Below, in pieces: positions 8,724-18,624 of a DNA stretch of 64,000 nt. Within the stretch, counting starts at the first letter, position 1. Each line of letters starts with the position of its first letter. The stretch comes from Altericroceibacterium endophyticum (GTDB lineage Bacteria > Pseudomonadota > Alphaproteobacteria > Sphingomonadales > Sphingomonadaceae). The notes under the pieces are model-generated. The model was not told the DNA's origin. It ran no database searches and saw only the letters and a list, made by a program, of their open reading frames with translations. The translations under genes and the position numbers were made by a program. The stretch lies in assembly GCF_009827595.1 (NCBI RefSeq), contig NZ_WTYT01000004.1:381317-445316 (forward strand), read 5' to 3'.

Positions 8724-8905
8724 GCTCTTGCGGTTCTTCCCAATCTCTGCCGCACCTATTGTCACTCAAGTCCGGACCCGGACTATTTCATGGCAATAGT
8801 GATGAGACGAAGGACGTGCTTACAGCCAACCGATTATATAAAAGTTAACGCACGATAATGCGCCTCATCCGCAAGACCAACTGATTAAAAATCTGAATTT
8901 TGCAC

Positions 8906-8946
8906 GAAAAAGGGGCTGCGGAACCCATGGTCCCGCAGCCCCTTTT
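8906..8946 (-). terminator. Intrinsic terminator of pnp
   Basis: On the minus strand an 11-bp stem (AGGGGCTGCGG / CCGCAGCCCCT) is followed by TTTTT, 20 bases after the pnp stop codon. An A-run on the other side could give weak bidirectional activity. Confidence 0.88.
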
Positions 8947-8965
8947 CTTGCTCGACGTGACGAGT

Positions 8966-11272
8966 TTAGTCGTCGTCTTTGAGGAACGCCGGCATATGAT
9001 CGGGGTTACCCCCTTCTTTGCCGCCTTCATTTTCGTCACGGTTGCGATTGCCGCCACCGCCGCTGCGGCGCGGACCACGGCCACGACGGTCGCCGCCACG
9101 ATCACCACGGTCACCACGATCACCGCGGGGCTCACGCTTTTCGCGCGGTTCGCGCGCCGGACGCGTATCTTCCAGCTCTTCGCCAGTTTCCTGATCAACA
9201 ACCCGCATCGACAGGCGGACCTTGCCGCGATTATCGATTTCGAGAACCTTGACCTTAACTTCCTGGCCTTCGGAAACGACATCAGTCGGCTTTTCAACGC
9301 GCTCGTTCTTCATTTCGGACACGTGGACGAGACCGTCCTTGCCGCCCATGAAGTTCACGAATGCACCGAAATCAACGATGTTGACGACCTTGCCGGTGTA
9401 GACCTTGCCGACTTCGGCTTCTTCAACGATGCCTTCGATCCACTTCTTCGCCGCTTCGATCTGCGAAACGTCGGAAGAGCTGATCTTGATGATGCCTTCA
9501 TCATCGATATCGACCTTGGCGCCGGTTTCCGCGACGATTTCACGGATGACCTTGCCGCCCGTGCCGATTACGTCACGGATCTTCGACTTGTCGATATTGA
9601 TCGTTTCAATGCGCGGAGCATGCGCGGACAGTTCGGTCCGTGCGGAGCCGAGAGCCTTCTGCATTTCACCAAGGATGTGCGCACGGCCGGCTTTTGCCTG
9701 TTCCAGTGCCTTGCCCATGATTTCCTGCGTGATGCCGGCAACCTTGATGTCCATCTGCATCGTGGTGATGCCAGCTTCCGTACCGGCCACCTTGAAGTCC
9801 ATGTCGCCGAGGTGATCTTCGTCACCCAGAATGTCGGACAGCACGGCGAATTCGTCACCTTCGAGGATCAGACCCATGGCGATACCGGAAACCGGACGTT
9901 CGATCGGAACGCCAGCATCCATCATCGACAGACAGCCACCGCAAATCGTCGCCATAGAGCTGGAGCCGTTGGACTCGGTGATGTCTGACAGGATGCGGAT
10001 CGTGTAAGGGAAGTCTTCCTTGCTCGGCAGAACCGGATGCAGGGCGCGCCATGCCAGCTTACCATGGCCGATTTCACGGCGACCAGGGGCGCCGAAACGG
10101 CCAACTTCACCCACCGAGTAAGGCGGGAAGTTATAGTGCAGCATGAAGTTCGAGTAGCTCAGGCCTTCCAGCCCGTCAATCATCTGCTCGCTTTCCTTGG
10201 TGCCCAGCGTGGTGGTGCAGATCGCCTGCGTTTCACCGCGGGTGAACAGCGCCGAACCATGCGTGCGCGGCAGGAAACCAACCATGCCTTCGATCGGGCG
10301 AACCTGATCGAGCTTACGGCCGTCAATCCGGGAACCGTCCTTCAGGATGGCGCCGCGAACAATGTCGGCTTCGAGCTTCTTGACGGCCTTGCCGGCAGTC
10401 ATCTGCTTCTGGCCATCGGCATCGGCGAAATGTTCTTTCGCCTTCGCACGAGCAGCGTTCAGCGCTTCGCTACGGGCAGACTTGTCGGTCAGCTTGTAAG
10501 CGGCAGCAATATCGTCACCGATCAGACCGCGCAGTTCTTCCTTCAGAGCCGCCTTGTCATCCGACAGGTCGATTTCCCAAGGTTCCTTAGCAGCTTGCTC
10601 AGCCAGCTTGATAATCGCCTGGACAACCTGCTGGTTTGCCTTGTGGGCAAACATCACGGCGCCGAGCATGTCTTCTTCCGTCAGCTCCTTGGCTTCGGAT
10701 TCGACCATCATCACGGCATCATGCGTGCCGGCAACAACCAGATCGAGTGTGCCTTCGGCCAGCGCAGTTTCCTGCTTCGGGTTGAGCACATATTCACCGT
10801 CGATCATGCCGACGCGGCAACCGGAGATCGGGCCCATGAAGGGAACGCCCGAAATGGTCAGCGCAGCCGATGCGGCGATCATCGCCACAATGTCAGCTTC
10901 GGTTTCGCCATCATAGGACAGAACCTGACAGATGACGTTGATTTCGTTGTAGAAACCTTCAGGGAAGAGCGGACGCACCGGGCGGTCGATCAGACGGCTG
11001 GTGAGTGTTTCCTTCTCGGTAGCGCCGCGTTCGCGCTTGAAGAAGCCACCGGGAATACGACCGGCGGAAGAGAATTTTTCCTGGTAATGGACGGTGAGCG
11101 GGAAGAAATCCTGGCCCTCTTTCACCGATTTCGCAGCAGTGACTGCGCACAGAACCACGGTTTCGCCATAAGTGGCGAGGACCGCGCCGTCAGCCTGACG
11201 GGCAATGCGGCCGGTTTCGAGAGTGAGGGTTTTGCCGCCCCACTCCAGCGATACGGTTTTGGTATCAAACAT
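8966..11272 (-). CDS. pnp: Polynucleotide phosphorylase (PNPase)
   Basis: Trimeric 3'-5' exoribonuclease that degrades mRNA phosphorolytically and can add tails. The 768-residue protein has the full architecture. The first RNase PH domain spans about residues 10-145, followed by the alpha-helical linker. The second, catalytic RNase PH domain is at about 310-470 ([34 protein letters not shown], and [21 protein letters not shown] with the catalytic aspartates). The KH domain is near 555-615 with GTGG in [17 protein letters not shown], and the S1 domain near 625-690 ([15 protein letters not shown]). The C-terminal tail of about 70 residues is rich in Arg, Gly and Asp ([12 protein letters not shown]) and makes it longer than E. 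coli PNPase (711). It is downstream of rpsO, as in most proteobacteria, but a terminator lies between them. Confidence 0.98.
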   Translation of the reverse strand: MFDTKTVSLEWGGKTLTLETGRIARQADGAVLATYGETVVLCAVTAAKSVKEGQDFFPLTVHYQEKFSSAGRIPGGFFKRERGATEKETLTSRLIDRPVRPLFPEGFYNEINVICQVLSYDGETEADIVAMIAASAALTISGVPFMGPISGCRVGMIDGEYVLNPKQETALAEGTLDLVVAGTHDAVMMVESEAKELTEEDMLGAVMFAHKANQQVVQAIIKLAEQAAKEPWEIDLSDDKAALKEELRGLIGDDIAAAYKLTDKSARSEALNAARAKAKEHFADADGQKQMTAGKAVKKLEADIVRGAILKDGSRIDGRKLDQVRPIEGMVGFLPRTHGSALFTRGETQAICTTTLGTKESEQMIDGLEGLSYSNFMLHYNFPPYSVGEVGRFGAPGRREIGHGKLAWRALHPVLPSKEDFPYTIRILSDITESNGSSSMATICGGCLSMMDAGVPIERPVSGIAMGLILEGDEFAVLSDILGDEDHLGDMDFKVAGTEAGITTMQMDIKVAGITQEIMGKALEQAKAGRAHILGEMQKALGSARTELSAHAPRIETINIDKSKIRDVIGTGGKVIREIVAETGAKVDIDDEGIIKISSSDVSQIEAAKKWIEGIVEEAEVGKVYTGKVVNIVDFGAFVNFMGGKDGLVHVSEMKNERVEKPTDVVSEGQEVKVKVLEIDNRGKVRLSMRVVDQETGEELEDTRPAREPREKREPRGDRGDRGDRGGDRRGRGPRRSGGGGNRNRDENEGGKEGGNPDHMPAFLKDDD

Positions 11273-11411
11273 AATAATCCTTCGTGAACCCGCGCGGCCC
11301 TATTGCGGCGCGGGGCCTACTGTTTGCCGGAGTAATCCGTTCCGGCCCGGTATGGGGCTGGTTACGCCCCAGGGCGACTTTGCCGAATTGCAAAATCATG
11401 CCCTTAAAAGC

Positions 11412-11436
11412 AAAACGGCTCCCCGAGGGGAGCCGT
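11412..11436 (-). terminator. Intrinsic terminator between rpsO and pnp
   Basis: ACGGCTCCCC pairs with GGGGAGCCGT just after the rpsO stop. On the minus strand it is followed by TTTTGCTTTT. As in E. coli, it would let S15 be made in excess of PNPase, with pnp read by read-through or from its own promoter in the 170-base gap. Confidence 0.82.
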
Positions 11437-11444
11437 AAGCTGCC

Positions 11445-11714
11445 TTACTTACGCAGACCCAGTTTCTGGATCAGTGCGTTATAACGCTCGACATCTTTTT
11501 TCTTGAGATAAGCGAGCAAAGTGCGGCGTTGATTGACCAGCATCAGAAGACCACGACGGGAATGGTTGTCCTTGTGGTGATCCTTGAAGTGTTCGGTCAG
11601 GTTGCGAATACGTTCGGTAAGGATTGCAACCTGCACTTCGGGAGAACCGGTATCGCCATCCTGACGGGCGTGTTCTTTAACCAGTTCCTGCTTCTTCTCA
11701 GCGGTAATCGACAA
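11445..11714 (-). CDS. rpsO: 30S ribosomal protein S15
   Basis: Primary 16S rRNA-binding protein of the small subunit, at its normal length of 89 residues. The family motifs [38 protein letters not shown] and [16 protein letters not shown] are present. It starts 5 bases after the truB stop codon, so the two are cotranscribed and probably translationally coupled. The C-terminus [12 protein letters not shown] is canonical. Confidence 0.99.
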   Translation of the reverse strand: MSITAEKKQELVKEHARQDGDTGSPEVQVAILTERIRNLTEHFKDHHKDNHSRRGLLMLVNQRRTLLAYLKKKDVERYNALIQKLGLRK

Positions 11715-11719
11715 TATAT

Positions 11720-12646
11720 TTACTCCGCGACATCCGGTAAATTGAATCCCCTGACGACTTTCGCCATCCCCTGTTCAAGCTCAACCAGCGCAACCGGGAC
11801 ATTGTCCCTGTGCGCCCAATAAAGCCCGTCGGGTTCGGGGCATCCGGTCAACACACGGCCCTGACGGACCGCCACTACCGCTTCCGGATCGAGCGCCAAG
11901 GCCGGGATGTCGTCCAGCCCTGCCCTCAGCGGCAGAATTATCTCTTCGAGAGGCGCGCCCTTACCGATTTCGTTCAATTTGTCTAGCGAAATCGACTGCT
12001 TCTCGGTGAAGGGGCCGGCTTTCAACCGGCGCAACATCGTGACATGGCCGACCGTATCAAGCGCCAGAGCGATGTCCCGTGCGAGTGACCGTATATAGGT
12101 TCCCTTGGATACCATGGCAACCAAAGTGACCGAATCCAGCAGGTCATCCGAAGCCGTTTCATCGCCGCTTTGCAGCACCAGCGAATGGATGGTCACCGCC
12201 CGCTTCTTCAGCGCCACATCCTCACCCGCACGGGCGAGTTCATAGGCCCGCTTGCCATTCACCTTCAACGCGGAATAGGCAGGCGGAACCTGCTCTATCG
12301 CCCCGGTAAAGCGCGGCAGGATAGCGCTGAGTTGCGCTGCGGAGGGACGGATATCGCTCTGCGCGACGACATCCCCTTCTGCATCCAGCGTTTCAGTCTG
12401 CTCTCCGAATTTCACCGTAAAGGCGTAAATCTTGCTGGCATCCAGCATCCGGCCACACAGCTTGGTCGCTTCCCCCACCGCAATGGGCAGCACGCCCTCC
12501 GCCAGCGGGTCCAGCGTTCCGCCATGGCCGACCTTGTATTTCTTGCCATGGCCCGCTTCACGCAGATTGCGCTTCACCGCTGCCACAGCCTGAGTCGAGC
12601 CAAGCCCGACCGGCTTGTCGAGAATGATCCAGCCATGCGGTTCCAT
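11720..12646 (-). CDS. truB: tRNA pseudouridine(55) synthase TruB
   Basis: Makes pseudouridine 55 in the T loop of tRNAs. The 308-residue protein begins [21 protein letters not shown]. The catalytic aspartate is Asp46 in the motif [18 protein letters not shown]. Further conserved stretches are [19 protein letters not shown] and [15 protein letters not shown], followed by the C-terminal TruB region. The start at 12646 is chosen from the family N-terminus; it lies just downstream of the M50 protease stop (a single base between them). An in-frame start 75 bases upstream would lie inside the protease gene. Confidence 0.97.
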   Translation of the reverse strand: MEPHGWIILDKPVGLGSTQAVAAVKRNLREAGHGKKYKVGHGGTLDPLAEGVLPIAVGEATKLCGRMLDASKIYAFTVKFGEQTETLDAEGDVVAQSDIRPSAAQLSAILPRFTGAIEQVPPAYSALKVNGKRAYELARAGEDVALKKRAVTIHSLVLQSGDETASDDLLDSVTLVAMVSKGTYIRSLARDIALALDTVGHVTMLRRLKAGPFTEKQSISLDKLNEIGKGAPLEEIILPLRAGLDDIPALALDPEAVVAVRQGRVLTGCPEPDGLYWAHRDNVPVALVELEQGMAKVVRGFNLPDVAE

Positions 12647-12647
12647 G

Positions 12648-13334
12648 TCAGCCCCCCGCCACCATGCGGGCGAGCCCCAGGAACTGGTCGATAACCCAGG
12701 CAACCGGCGGCAGGACGACATTTTCGATAATTCCGCTGCCGGGGAAGAAATAAGGGATCACCAGCAGGATCAGGAAGACGATGCCAAATCCAAGCGGGCG
12801 CAGCTTGCGATAAGTTTGCGCCGCAGATGGAGGCAGCAGGCCTTCGACAATATGCGAGCCATCAAAGGGCGGAATCGGCAGCAAGTTAAAGAATGCCAGA
12901 AACACATTGATCATGATGAAATAATTGAGCGTCAGCCCGATATATTGCCCAAATGCTTCCGGCGGAGCGGTCAGGGTGGAAGCGTAAACCCCCAAAGCCA
13001 CCGCGCCGATGGCGGCCATAACCAGATTGGAAAGCGGCCCGGCTGCGGCCACTGCCATCATGCCATAGCGCGGATTGTTCAGCCGCCCCTGCATCACAGG
13101 AACCGGCTTCGCCCACCCGAACACCGGCATGCCGGCAACAGCCAGCATGCCCGGCACCACCAGCGTGCCAACCGGGTCGACATGGCGAATGGGGTTCAGC
13201 GTCAGACGGCGACGTTCCTTGGCAGTGGGATCACCCAGCGCCAGCGCCGTCCAGCCATGTGCTACTTCGTGAAAAACAATTGCGATCACCAGACAGGGGA
13301 TCAGCGCCAGAGCGGTAAGCAGCGTTTCATTCAT
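12648..13334 (-). CDS. Site-2 protease family (M50) membrane metallopeptidase
   Basis: Intramembrane zinc protease-like protein of 228 residues with about six hydrophobic segments. The zinc motif HEVAH is at about residues 22-26 within the first helix (AIVFHEVAHGWTALALGDPTA). The third ligand motif is FNLLPIPPFDGSHI near 165-178. It belongs to the compact group without PDZ domains, unlike RseP. Its role is unknown; relatives cleave membrane-anchored transcription factors. The gene sits between tdk and truB inside the translation cluster and its stop nearly touches the truB start, so the two are likely translationally linked. Confidence 0.92.
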   Translation of the reverse strand: MNETLLTALALIPCLVIAIVFHEVAHGWTALALGDPTAKERRRLTLNPIRHVDPVGTLVVPGMLAVAGMPVFGWAKPVPVMQGRLNNPRYGMMAVAAAGPLSNLVMAAIGAVALGVYASTLTAPPEAFGQYIGLTLNYFIMINVFLAFFNLLPIPPFDGSHIVEGLLPPSAAQTYRKLRPLGFGIVFLILLVIPYFFPGSGIIENVVLPPVAWVIDQFLGLARMVAGG

Positions 13335-13402
13335 GATGGTGGATCAGATAGGCGCTGCGTCCTGCGAAACCAATGGCCCCGCCTAACTTATCTATGCCCA
13401 GC

Positions 13403-13987
13403 TCATCCATGAAAGCTCAGCGCTTCGCAAAAATGGCGCCGACACAATGCGACATAACGATCATTGCCGCCGATTTCGGTCTGCGCGCCAGCCTTCACCG
13501 GCGCGCCGTCGTCATCAACACGCAGATTCATCGCCGCCTTGCGTCCGCAATAACAGACCGCCTTCAGTTCAACCAAGGCGTCGGCAATGCCCAGCAATAC
13601 CGCAGAACCGGAAAACAGCTCGCCCTGAAAATCCGTGCGCAGGCCGTAACACAGCACCGGAATATTCGCTTCATCGGCGAGCCGGGCCAATTGCCAGACC
13701 TGCTCACGGGTCAAAAATTGTGCCTCGTCCACCAGCACGCAGGCAATAGGCTGGGCTGCTTGAGCCGCCTTCACCGCCTCCCACAAATTGGTGGTTTCGC
13801 GAAACAGATGCGCGCCTGCCTCCAGCCCGATCCGGCTAAAAATCGGCTGCCCTTGTGAGCGGTCATCCAGCGCGGCGGTCCACAGCATGGTGCCCATCCC
13901 GCGTTCGCGGTAATTGAAGTCGGCCTGCAGAAGCGTGGTCGATTTGCCAGCATTCATGCTGGCATAATAGAAATAGAGCTTGGCCAT
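13403..13987 (-). CDS. tdk: Thymidine kinase
   Basis: Phosphorylates thymidine to dTMP in the salvage pathway. The 194-residue protein has the type II thymidine kinase P-loop (YYASMNAGKSTTLLQ, residues 6-20), the DEAQF motif (VLVDEAQFLTREQVWQLARLAD, with the catalytic Glu), and the lasso region with zinc cysteines (CYCGRKAAMNLR, then CRRHFCEAL). The ATG at 13987 gives the canonical N-terminus MAKLYFYYASMNAGKS; it is 7 bases after the rbfA stop codon, showing a shared transcript. Confidence 0.96.
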   Translation of the reverse strand: MAKLYFYYASMNAGKSTTLLQADFNYRERGMGTMLWTAALDDRSQGQPIFSRIGLEAGAHLFRETTNLWEAVKAAQAAQPIACVLVDEAQFLTREQVWQLARLADEANIPVLCYGLRTDFQGELFSGSAVLLGIADALVELKAVCYCGRKAAMNLRVDDDGAPVKAGAQTEIGGNDRYVALCRRHFCEALSFHG

Positions 13988-13994
13988 GCTCCTT

Positions 13995-14399
13995 CTAGTC
14001 TTCGTTATCTTCCAGATCGCGCGCAACCTTCGGATCGTTCAACAATTGCTCGATCCGTCCTGCCTCTTCAAAACTCTCATCCGCCATGAAGCGCAGCTTG
14101 GCAGCGTATTTGAGCTTGAGCGAATTGGCGACTTCACGCTGAAAATAGGCTGTGTTTTGTTGCAGCGCCTTCAGAACAGCCGCTTCATCTTGCCCCAGCA
14201 AAGGCTTCACATAGACCTTGGCCATGCGCAGATCGGGCGACATGCGCACTTCGGTGACTGATACGTTATGCGCGCTGATCGTTTCATCATGCACCTGACC
14301 ACGCATCAGGATTTCCGACAGCACATGGCGCACGCGTTCGCCGACTTTCAGCAGACGAACAGATTGTTCTTCATTGGTATTTTGCGGGCGAACCATCAT
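13995..14399 (-). CDS. rbfA: 30S ribosome-binding factor A
   Basis: Ribosome maturation factor that binds the 30S subunit and helps process the 16S 5' end, with a role in cold adaptation. The 134-residue KH-like protein shows [47 protein letters not shown] and [35 protein letters not shown]. It normally follows infB directly; here a DUF1697 gene and a terminator intervene. A gap of 161 bases separates it from the DUF1697 stop, so it may have its own promoter. Confidence 0.96.
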   Translation of the reverse strand: MMVRPQNTNEEQSVRLLKVGERVRHVLSEILMRGQVHDETISAHNVSVTEVRMSPDLRMAKVYVKPLLGQDEAAVLKALQQNTAYFQREVANSLKLKYAAKLRFMADESFEEAGRIEQLLNDPKVARDLEDNED

Positions 14400-14560
14400 T
14401 CAATCCATCATTATTGTCTGTTGCGATCCGACTTGCAGGCATCGCTTTGTATCTGCCGCTATAGGCGGAATATTTCGGAAGTGCGAGGGCAGCAGCATTC
14501 GGCGAGCCGGACCAGCCAAAACCACTGGAATGGTCGGACTGGCAATGCCTAAGCCCCCCT

Positions 14561-15097
14561 TTATGCCGGCATCTTGGCAAGAATACGCTTCAGCGAACTG
14601 ATGTTGCGCGCGGTGTTGCGCGTATCCAACCGCCGTTCGATAAACGGTCCGGTCAGACGGCTGCGCCCGACACCTTCGACATAGTCCACGAATAACGCCT
14701 TCGTCCCAAGCGCCAACCGTTCCGGCCCGCGCTCACTATAGACGTCCACCATCGCATCGAATTGTTCCTGCGAGGGCTGCATTTCGAGAAAATGCGTATG
14801 CACCTGCTTTTCATCACCATCCGCCGCGAAGGGGTTTTCCTCGATTGCAGTGCGCAGCTGATCACGCGTGAGGACGAGTGCCAGACAATCTATGTCGAAA
14901 TGCTCCTGCATCACGTAAGCAAGCTTGTCATTCAGCCCTTCAACGGGGCGTTCTTCATGGGTAAAGAGCACATTGCCGCTGGCGATGACGGTTTCGACAT
15001 TCTCGAAATCCTCGCGCTCCATCGCGTCACGAAGATCCGTCATCTTCAGGCGGTTTCCACCGACGTTAACACTGCCGAACAAGGCGATATAGTGCAT
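14561..15097 (-). CDS. DUF1697 family protein
   Basis: A 178-residue protein of the DUF1697 family, of unknown function and widespread in bacteria. The N-terminal MHYIALFGSVNVGGNRLKMTDLRDAMEREDFENVETVIASGNVLF is the family signature (two ferredoxin-like repeats). The C-terminus has the usual RLTGPFIERRLDTRNTARNISSLKRILA, where family members carry a conserved R-N-W/T-V/A pattern. The start at 15097 matches that N-terminus; an upstream in-frame start at 15154 would run through the infB terminator. It is inserted between infB and rbfA. Confidence 0.9.
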   Translation of the reverse strand: MHYIALFGSVNVGGNRLKMTDLRDAMEREDFENVETVIASGNVLFTHEERPVEGLNDKLAYVMQEHFDIDCLALVLTRDQLRTAIEENPFAADGDEKQVHTHFLEMQPSQEQFDAMVDVYSERGPERLALGTKALFVDYVEGVGRSRLTGPFIERRLDTRNTARNISSLKRILAKMPA

Positions 15098-15116
15098 GGC
15101 TTCGTGGCCCTTCCAG

Positions 15117-15148
15117 ACAAACAAACGGGCCAGGAAATCCCGGCCCGT
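15117..15148 (-). terminator. Intrinsic terminator after infB
   Basis: On the minus strand ACGGGCC, a 10-base loop and GGCCCGT are followed by TTGTTTGTCT, about 24 bases after the infB stop. It separates infB from DUF1697-rbfA-tdk. The T-run is interrupted, so read-through is possible. Confidence 0.7.
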
Positions 15149-15171
15149 TCGCATTTAACCTGGCAAACGCA

Positions 15172-17856
15172 TTACAGGGTGCGTTCGCGTTCCTCGACTT
15201 CGAAGACTTCCAGCATATCGCCTGCCTTGATGTCGTTCGTGTCTTCGAGCACCACACCACATTCCAGACCAGCGCGGACTTCCGCAACATCGTCCTTGAA
15301 GCGGCGCAGCGAAGCGATCGTCGTTTTCGATACGATAACATCGTCGCGCGTAAGACGGGCGAAGAGGCCTTTGCGAATGGCGCCTTCTTCGACCAGCAGA
15401 CCAGCCGCCTTGTCCTTCTTGCCAGCAGGGAAGACCTGCTTGACCTCGGCACGACCAACCACGTTTTCGATCCGGAGCGGCCCGAGTTCGCCAGCCATTT
15501 CCTTCGCGATCTCTTCGGTCAGGTGATAGATGACATCATAATACATCATCCGCACCTTCTCGCGTTCAATCATCTGGCGAGCCTTGGCGTTGGGACGCAC
15601 ATGGAACCCGACGATCGGCGCGTTACTGGCTGCGGCCAGCGTAACGTCACTTTCGGTAATCGCACCGACACCCGAATGCAGCACGCGCACCTTGATGTCA
15701 TCATTCGAAAGATTGTTCAGCGCGGCCACGATGGCTTCCACCGAGCCCTGCACGTCAGCTTTCACCAACAGTGGGAATTCGATCGTATCGCTCTTGAGGT
15801 TGGAGAACATCGCATCGAAATTGGCCGGCGTCGCCGCAGTACGCTGCGAATGGGCCTTTTCACTACGATATTCCGAAACTTCACGGGCACGCTGTTCGTT
15901 CTCGACAACGGTCAGCTGATCGCCAGCATTGGGAACACCGCCCAGACCCAGCACTTCGACCGGTGATGACGGGCCAGCTTCCTTAACCTGCTTGCCCTTG
16001 TCATCAATCATCGCACGGACCTTGCCGCTCTGCGTGCCGACGACGAACACATCGCCGCGCTTCAAGGTACCACGTGTGATGAGAACAGATGCAACCGGGC
16101 CGCGGCCCTTATCCAGCTGCGCTTCAATCACCGTACCTTCAGCGGCGCGATCGGGGCGTGCCTTCAGCTCAAGCAATTCTGCCTGCAGCATGATCTTGTC
16201 GATCAGATCGTCCAGGCCCGTTCCGGCCTTGGCCGAAACTTCCACATCCTGCACATCGCCCGACATTTCCTCGACGATGACTTCATGTTCCAGCAGCCGT
16301 TCCCGGATTTTCTTCGGGTTGGCTTCCGGCTTGTCGCATTTGTTGATTGCCACGATCATCGGAACGCCAGCGGCCTTCGTGTGATTGATCGCTTCGATCG
16401 TCTGCGGCATGATTCCGTCATCAGCAGCCACCACCAGAATGACGATATCCGTCACATTGGCACCGCGTGCACGCATTTGCGTGAAGGCTTCATGGCCCGG
16501 CGTATCGAGGAAGGTCAGCTTCTGCTTGTTCTTCGTCGTGATCTGATAGGCGCCGATATGCTGCGTGATCCCGCCGCTTTCACCGCGAACCACATCGGTA
16601 CCCCGCAAGGCATCGAGCAGAGAGGTCTTGCCGTGATCGACATGGCCCATGATCGTAACGACCGGTGCACGGTCCTTCAGCGTTTCTTCGGGATCGACAT
16701 CATCAGCCGTGTCGATATCGACATCGCTTTCGGAAACACGCTGGATCCGGTGGCCGAAATCTTCGACCAGCAGCTCAGCCGTATCCTGATCAATCGTCTG
16801 ATTGACGGTGACCATCATGCCCATATTGAACAGCGCCTTCACTAGGTCGGCGCCCTTCTCAGCCATACGATTGGCGAGTTCCTGAACCGTGATGGCTTCA
16901 GGGACGATCACGTCACGTGCCTGTTTCTCGCGCTGGCGCGGCTTGTTGCCACCCTGCGAACGACGTTCTTTCTCACGCGCCCGTTTCAGAGCTGCGAGTG
17001 AACGTGCGCGTGCACCTTCATCTTCATTCAGCGCCTTATTGACGGTAAGCTTACCACCGCGGCGGCGATCGGCCTTGTCACCGCGCGCAGGCGCGGCATT
17101 GCCAGCCTTCTTGGCGGCTTCTTTCTTCTTTTCGGGCTTTTTCGGCTCAGGACGCTGAACCGGCGTAAAGCGGCGGGGAGCAGGTTTTGCTTCCGCCTCA
17201 TCGCCCGTGGATTCGCCCTTCGCCTGATCCGTTGCATCAGCTGTCTCAGCCTTGGCCTCTTCAGCAGCTTTCTCCGCAGCCGGTTGAGCAGCGGTTTCGG
17301 CTGACTTGGCAGGTTCTTCCTGAACCGCTTCCGGTTCGACCTTTTCAACCTTCTCGGCAGCCTGCTTTTCAGCTTCCTGGGCCTTCTTGGCTTCTTCCTC
17401 GGCCTTGCGATTTTCTTCAGCGCGGCGTTTTTCTTCTTCCGCCTTGCGCTGACGCTCATCTTCTTCGCGGCGGCTGGTTTCTTCCATCGCGGCGAGGCGT
17501 GCTTCTTCTGCTTCACGCAGCAGCTGAGCCTGCATCTCGCGGCGACTTTCCGCACTTACCGGGCGCTTGGCAGCTGGCTTGGGCACAGGCTTCGGTTTCG
17601 GCGCAGGCGCCGGGGTTGCCGCCGGAGCAGTGTCCGCTGCGGGCGTAGATGCCGTTTCAGAGGGCGCAGGCGCAGGCGCGGGCGCAGCTTCACCAGCTTC
17701 GCCCGGCTTCGTCACTTTACGGCGACGCTTTACCTCGACCGCGACCTTGTTGGTGCGACCGTGACTGAAGGTCTGTTTGACCTCGCCAGCGTCGACCGAG
17801 CGCTTCAGCCCCAGAGGCTTGCGGCCGCGCGTCGGTTTGGTTTCGTTATCGCTCAT
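15172..17856 (-). CDS. infB: Translation initiation factor IF-2
   Basis: GTPase that delivers initiator fMet-tRNA to the 30S subunit. The 894-residue protein begins with an IF-2-associated segment ([36 protein letters not shown]). It then has about 250 residues of low-complexity Ala/Glu/Lys/Pro repeats, the IF2_N motif ([23 protein letters not shown]) at about 330, and the GTPase domain from about residue 395 (G1 [10 protein letters not shown]3 DTPGHEAF, G4 NKCD). Two beta-barrel domains and the C-terminal tRNA-binding domain close it. It lies 9 bases after the YlxR-type gene in the nusA operon. The length is typical for alphaproteobacteria. Confidence 0.98.
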   Translation of the reverse strand: MSDNETKPTRGRKPLGLKRSVDAGEVKQTFSHGRTNKVAVEVKRRRKVTKPGEAGEAAPAPAPAPSETASTPAADTAPAATPAPAPKPKPVPKPAAKRPVSAESRREMQAQLLREAEEARLAAMEETSRREEDERQRKAEEEKRRAEENRKAEEEAKKAQEAEKQAAEKVEKVEPEAVQEEPAKSAETAAQPAAEKAAEEAKAETADATDQAKGESTGDEAEAKPAPRRFTPVQRPEPKKPEKKKEAAKKAGNAAPARGDKADRRRGGKLTVNKALNEDEGARARSLAALKRAREKERRSQGGNKPRQREKQARDVIVPEAITVQELANRMAEKGADLVKALFNMGMMVTVNQTIDQDTAELLVEDFGHRIQRVSESDVDIDTADDVDPEETLKDRAPVVTIMGHVDHGKTSLLDALRGTDVVRGESGGITQHIGAYQITTKNKQKLTFLDTPGHEAFTQMRARGANVTDIVILVVAADDGIMPQTIEAINHTKAAGVPMIVAINKCDKPEANPKKIRERLLEHEVIVEEMSGDVQDVEVSAKAGTGLDDLIDKIMLQAELLELKARPDRAAEGTVIEAQLDKGRGPVASVLITRGTLKRGDVFVVGTQSGKVRAMIDDKGKQVKEAGPSSPVEVLGLGGVPNAGDQLTVVENEQRAREVSEYRSEKAHSQRTAATPANFDAMFSNLKSDTIEFPLLVKADVQGSVEAIVAALNNLSNDDIKVRVLHSGVGAITESDVTLAAASNAPIVGFHVRPNAKARQMIEREKVRMMYYDVIYHLTEEIAKEMAGELGPLRIENVVGRAEVKQVFPAGKKDKAAGLLVEEGAIRKGLFARLTRDDVIVSKTTIASLRRFKDDVAEVRAGLECGVVLEDTNDIKAGDMLEVFEVEERERTL

Positions 17857-17865
17857 ACGCCTCTA

Positions 17866-18624
17866 TTACCCTTCGTATTCTCTATTCGTCGTCGCCGCAG
17901 TTCCCGGATCGGTCATCGCTGCCGCCCGGTTTCCGTCATTCCCAAAAGCCACTTCCGTCGCTTTCGTATAATTCAGCAAGCGCTGGAGCAGTGTCTGTGC
18001 CCGCTCGGCTGAAAATCGATCAGCCAGCGCCATATGGACGACATTATCGCGCCCCAATGCCACAGACAGGGTCGCGCGGTCCAGTGGTAGACAGATTCCC
18101 GTCAAACCGGAACCTTCGGCATCCATACCAACACGGAAGGCCTGGTCCAGCTTCTTTGTTCCGTCTTCGCCCGCATCGCTGGCGTGATAGAGAGCGGATA
18201 CGCGCCCCATTCGCGCCTGATCGGCAATACGGTCTGACCCCAAGATAAGACGTCCGGCGCGCATTTCGAGTCCCAGTCGCTGACAAAAACTGTGCCGCAG
18301 CGCATCCTCGATCCGCTGTGGCAGGTCTTCGGGAATCGAAAAGCTGCTTTGTTTGAAGGCGCGGGCAAGTGCGGCACGCAGCCGCCCCTTTTCCATCGCC
18401 GCCGTCAATTCTGCCCGGCTCACGCCAATCCAGGCACCGCGCCCCGGCGCACGCGCCAGCGGATCGGGCCAGATCACATCATCCGGCGATAACGCCAGAC
18501 GCACCAAGCGGTCACGCGGCGCGACATCGCCGGTGAGGACACAGCGGCGCTCGGGCGCAGCTTGCGCTGCACCCTTGGCCTCAGAGATGTCGGAGCTCAG
18601 CGGTTCATTGTGAGGATTCCGCAT
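17866..18624 (-). CDS. YlxR (DUF448) RNA-binding protein with L7Ae-like C-terminus
   Basis: Probable RNA-binding protein of 252 residues encoded between nusA and infB, the conserved place for YlxR. Residues about 25-100 form the DUF448 domain (ERRCVLTGDVAPRDRLVRLALSPDDVIWPD, then GRGAWIG). A C-terminal half of about 120 residues (LGSDRIADQARMGRVSALYHASDAGEDGTKKLDQA...) resembles the ribosomal L7Ae-type domain found fused to YlxR in alphaproteobacteria. Its first 20 bases overlap the end of nusA, giving translational coupling. In other bacteria YlxR influences RNase P and transcription; no function is shown here. Confidence 0.88.
   Translation of the reverse strand: MRNPHNEPLSSDISEAKGAAQAAPERRCVLTGDVAPRDRLVRLALSPDDVIWPDPLARAPGRGAWIGVSRAELTAAMEKGRLRAALARAFKQSSFSIPEDLPQRIEDALRHSFCQRLGLEMRAGRLILGSDRIADQARMGRVSALYHASDAGEDGTKKLDQAFRVGMDAEGSGLTGICLPLDRATLSVALGRDNVVHMALADRFSAERAQTLLQRLLNYTKATEVAFGNDGNRAAAMTDPGTAATTNREYEG

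Noticed and set aside
10037-11287. 416-codon frame antisense to pnp
   Set aside because: It is the complement of a highly conserved gene.
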